Source: Microbacterium sp. C7(2022)
GTDB lineage: Bacteria; Actinomycetota; Actinomycetes; Actinomycetales; Microbacteriaceae
DNA length: 64,000 bases
Direction of reading: 5' to 3'
Assembly (NCBI RefSeq): GCF_028823665.1
Contig: NZ_JAPEHV010000001.1
Coordinates: 372,001-436,000, forward strand
The notes beneath the pieces were generated by a model. The model searched no databases. It was not told the DNA's origin and worked only from the letters and a program-made list of their open reading frames with translations. A program made the translations under genes and the position numbers. Numbering within the stretch: position 1 is the first letter of the stretch; every line of letters starts with the position of its first letter. This document shows, one piece after another, positions 61,935 to 64,000 of this stretch.

Positions 61935-63788
61935 ATGTGTGGAATCGTCGGATACGTCGGGCCGCGTGAGAGCCAGCCCATCCTCATCGCCGGGCTCGCC
62001 CGCCTCGAATACCGCGGGTACGACTCGGCCGGCGTCGCGGTCATCGACGGCGCCGGTGGGCTGGGCATGCGCAAGCGCGCCGGCAAGCTCAGCGTGCTGC
62101 GCGATGACCTCGCCGCTCACCCCCTCGCTGACGGTACGACTGGGATCGGGCACACGCGCTGGGCGACCCACGGCGGGCCGACCGACCAGAACGCGCACCC
62201 GCACCTGGCCGACGACGACAAGCTCGCCGTCATCCACAACGGCATCATCGAGAACTTCGCCGAGATCAAGGCCGAGCTCGTTTCTGAGGGGTACACCTTC
62301 CGCAGCGAGACGGACACCGAAGCGGCCGCCGTGCTTCTCGGGCGCGAGTTCCGCCGTCACGACGGCGATCTGGTCGCCGCTTTCCGCGCGGTCGCCGCGC
62401 GCCTCGAAGGCGCCTTCACCCTGCTCGCGATGCACGAAGACCAGCCCGGTCTCGTCGTCGGTGCGCGCCGCAACTCGCCGCTCGTGATCGGCCTCGGCGA
62501 GGGTGAGAACTTTCTCGCCTCCGACGTCGCCGCGTTCGTCGAGCACACTCGCAACGCCCTCGCGATCGGCCAAGACCAGATCGTCGCGATCACCCCCGAA
62601 GGCGTCGAGGTGACCGATTTCGACGGCAACGATGTCGAGGTCGAGCCCTTCGAAGTGAAGTGGGATGCCGCGGCCGCCGACAAGGGCGGGTGGCCATCCT
62701 TCATGGCGAAGGAGGTCTCGGAAGAGCCCGAAGCAGTCGCTAAGACTCTGCTCGGTCGCGTGCGTGACGGCGTCGTCGCGGTGCCCGAGCTCGAAGGCCT
62801 CGACGACCTGTTCGCCGGCATCAACCGCGTCATCATCATCGCGTGCGGTACCGCCGCCTACGCGGGGATGACGGCCAAGTACGCCTTCGAACAGTGGACG
62901 CGCATCCCCGTCGATGTCGAGCTCGCGCACGAGTTCCGTTACCGCGACCCGGTGATCGGGCCCGAGACGCTCATCGTGTCGATCAGCCAGTCGGGCGAGA
63001 CCATGGACACGCTCATGGCGGTCAAGTTCGCCCGCGAAGCCGGCGCGAAGACGGTCTCGATCTGCAACACGCAGGGGGCGACGATTCCGCGTGAGTCGGA
63101 TGCCATCGTCTACACCCACGCGGGACCCGAGGTTGCTGTCGCATCGACGAAGGCTTTCGTTGCGCAGATCACCGCGCTGTACCTGCTCGCGCTGCACGTC
63201 GCGCAGGTGCGCGGTTCTCAGTCGGCGCTCGCCGTGGCAGATGCGGTGCGCGAGCTCGAGGCTGTTCCGGCGAAGATTGCCCGCATCCTCGAGGACGAGC
63301 AGGCGCACATCGAGCAGTTCGCGGCCTGGATGGCTGACACGCGCTCGGTGCTGTTCTTGGGGCGCCACGTGGGCTACCCGATTGCGCTCGAAGGTGCGCT
63401 GAAGCTCAAGGAGATCTCGTACATCCACGCCGAGGGCTTTGCCGCGGGCGAGCTGAAGCACGGGCCGATCGCTCTCATTGAGCCCGGTCAGCCGGTCTTC
63501 GTCATCGTGCCGTCGCCGCGCGAGTCGGCTGAGATGCACAAGAAGGTGGTCTCGAGCATCCAGGAGATCCGTGCGCGCGGCGCGCGTGTGATCGTCGTCG
63601 CTGAAGAGGGCGACGCCGCCGTGCTGCCGTACGCCGACGAGGTGCTGCGCATCCCGCTGGCGGGCCCGCTGTACGAGCCGCTGCTCGCTGTAGTGCCGCT
63701 GCACATCTTTGCGATGGGGTTGGCGACGGCCAAGGGCCTCGACGTAGACCAGCCGCGCAACCTCGCGAAGTCCGTCACGGTCGAGTAG
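61935..63788 (+). CDS. glmS: Glutamine-fructose-6-phosphate aminotransferase
   Basis: A 617-residue enzyme making glucosamine-6-phosphate from fructose-6-phosphate and glutamine. The catalytic Cys is residue 2 (MCGIVGYVGP), with RLEYRGYDSAGVAV and TRWATHGGPTDQNAHPH in the glutaminase domain. Two SIS domains follow: VSISQSGETMDTLMAVK and FLGRHVGYPIALEGALKLKE, ending PRNLAKSVTVE. It works with glmM, encoded upstream. Followed by a strong hairpin that starts at its last base. Confidence 0.98.
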   Translation: MCGIVGYVGPRESQPILIAGLARLEYRGYDSAGVAVIDGAGGLGMRKRAGKLSVLRDDLAAHPLADGTTGIGHTRWATHGGPTDQNAHPHLADDDKLAVIHNGIIENFAEIKAELVSEGYTFRSETDTEAAAVLLGREFRRHDGDLVAAFRAVAARLEGAFTLLAMHEDQPGLVVGARRNSPLVIGLGEGENFLASDVAAFVEHTRNALAIGQDQIVAITPEGVEVTDFDGNDVEVEPFEVKWDAAAADKGGWPSFMAKEVSEEPEAVAKTLLGRVRDGVVAVPELEGLDDLFAGINRVIIIACGTAAYAGMTAKYAFEQWTRIPVDVELAHEFRYRDPVIGPETLIVSISQSGETMDTLMAVKFAREAGAKTVSICNTQGATIPRESDAIVYTHAGPEVAVASTKAFVAQITALYLLALHVAQVRGSQSALAVADAVRELEAVPAKIARILEDEQAHIEQFAAWMADTRSVLFLGRHVGYPIALEGALKLKEISYIHAEGFAAGELKHGPIALIEPGQPVFVIVPSPRESAEMHKKVVSSIQEIRARGARVIVVAEEGDAAVLPYADEVLRIPLAGPLYEPLLAVVPLHIFAMGLATAKGLDVDQPRNLAKSVTVE

Positions 63789-63825
63789 GCGGCGGCGCGG
63801 CCGGGCGACCTGCCGTGCCGCCGCC
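63788..63825 (+). terminator. Strong hairpin terminator after glmS
   Basis: A 14-bp stem of GGCGGCGGCGCGGC and its complement (one G-T pair) with a 10-nt loop begins at the last base of the stop codon. There is no T-tract. Confidence 0.8.
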
Positions 63826-63903
63826 CGACCGGTCGCCTTCTGTCCCGCCTGCCGTGCTCCGGCCGACCCGGCCACCGCGCTTGTCGGCATGCCCGCCAGC
63901 AGT

Positions 63904-63985
63904 CCGCAACTCCGGAGTTTTGGCTGAGAGCGCGGGCTTTCGCGCGCCGGGAGGCGCGCCGCGGCCGGGATCTCAGGAGTTGCGG
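63904..63985. repeat. Inverted repeat of CCGCAACTCC at the right edge
   Basis: CCGCAACTCC at 63904-63913 is the exact complement of GGAGTTGCGG at 63976-63985. Between them lie GGAGTTTTGG, a G/C-rich stretch (GCGCGGGCTTTCGCGCGC) that can fold on itself, and GATCTCA. The pair could form a long stem-loop of about 80 nt or mark the ends of a small repeat element. No coding frame is visible from 63826 to the window end. Confidence 0.6.
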
Positions 63986-64000
63986 TTCGTGAGTCGCCCG

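Overview
The window looks like chromosomal DNA of a high-GC Gram-positive actinobacterium, most likely Microbacteriaceae (Microbacterium-like). Support comes from the very high GC, many GTG and TTG starts, frequent ATGA/TGATG gene overlaps, two 13E12/DUF222 HNH proteins, the rplM-rpsI-glmM and coaA-glmS order, lipobox and sortase-signal proteins, and the absence of any outer-membrane genes. No tRNA, rRNA or CRISPR array was recognised.

Layout. (1) 0-6.4 kb: a partial nucleotidyltransferase, a VanZ-like protein, a minus-strand run of rmlB, a cysteine-free Rrf2 regulator, a TauE/SafE exporter and a membrane protein, then a lipoprotein and a small gene coupled to a BLUF blue-light receptor. (2) 6.5-19.4 kb: a catabolic island. 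A GH42 beta-galactosidase, a GntR regulator, a family-63-like glycosidase and a complete sugar ABC importer (binding protein plus two permeases, no ATPase) share a 15-bp operator at two places. Downstream of the GH42 gene is a tightly packed run of divergent GcvPA- and GcvPB-like proteins, an AcoX-like NAD kinase and a short-chain dehydrogenase, without GcvH or GcvT. (3) 19.6-29.5 kb: an HNH protein, a MntA/HepT pair whose HEPN toxin carries an early stop, a DUF6226-like gene, and a two-gene operon of a cell-wall-anchored cohesin protein and a secreted dockerin-amidase.

(4) 27.4-50.1 kb: an exopolysaccharide locus. It makes UDP-glucuronate (ugd) and GDP-L-fucose (gmd, fcl), and has glycosyltransferases, two pyruvyl transferases, a flippase, an O-antigen-polymerase-like protein, a WcaJ-type priming transferase, a Wzc-like tyrosine autokinase and a low-molecular-weight tyrosine phosphatase. 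The plus-strand core (33.3-40.0 kb) is visibly richer in A/T than its surroundings. Between it and the priming transferase is a nest of insertion sequences (40.0-45.2 kb): an IS21 element inside an IS3 element inside an older IS3 remnant inside an IS30 remnant.

(5) 50.1-64 kb: two CPBP proteases around an LPATG surface protein, a P-loop kinase, a second DUF222 HNH protein, a lipoprotein, a TerC family protein, then housekeeping genes rplM, rpsI, glmM, coaA and glmS. A GppA/Ppx phosphatase gene in this part has lost an internal segment and is frameshifted. glmM and glmS supply UDP-GlcNAc precursors for the cell wall. Strong hairpin terminators follow glmM, glmS and the LPATG gene.
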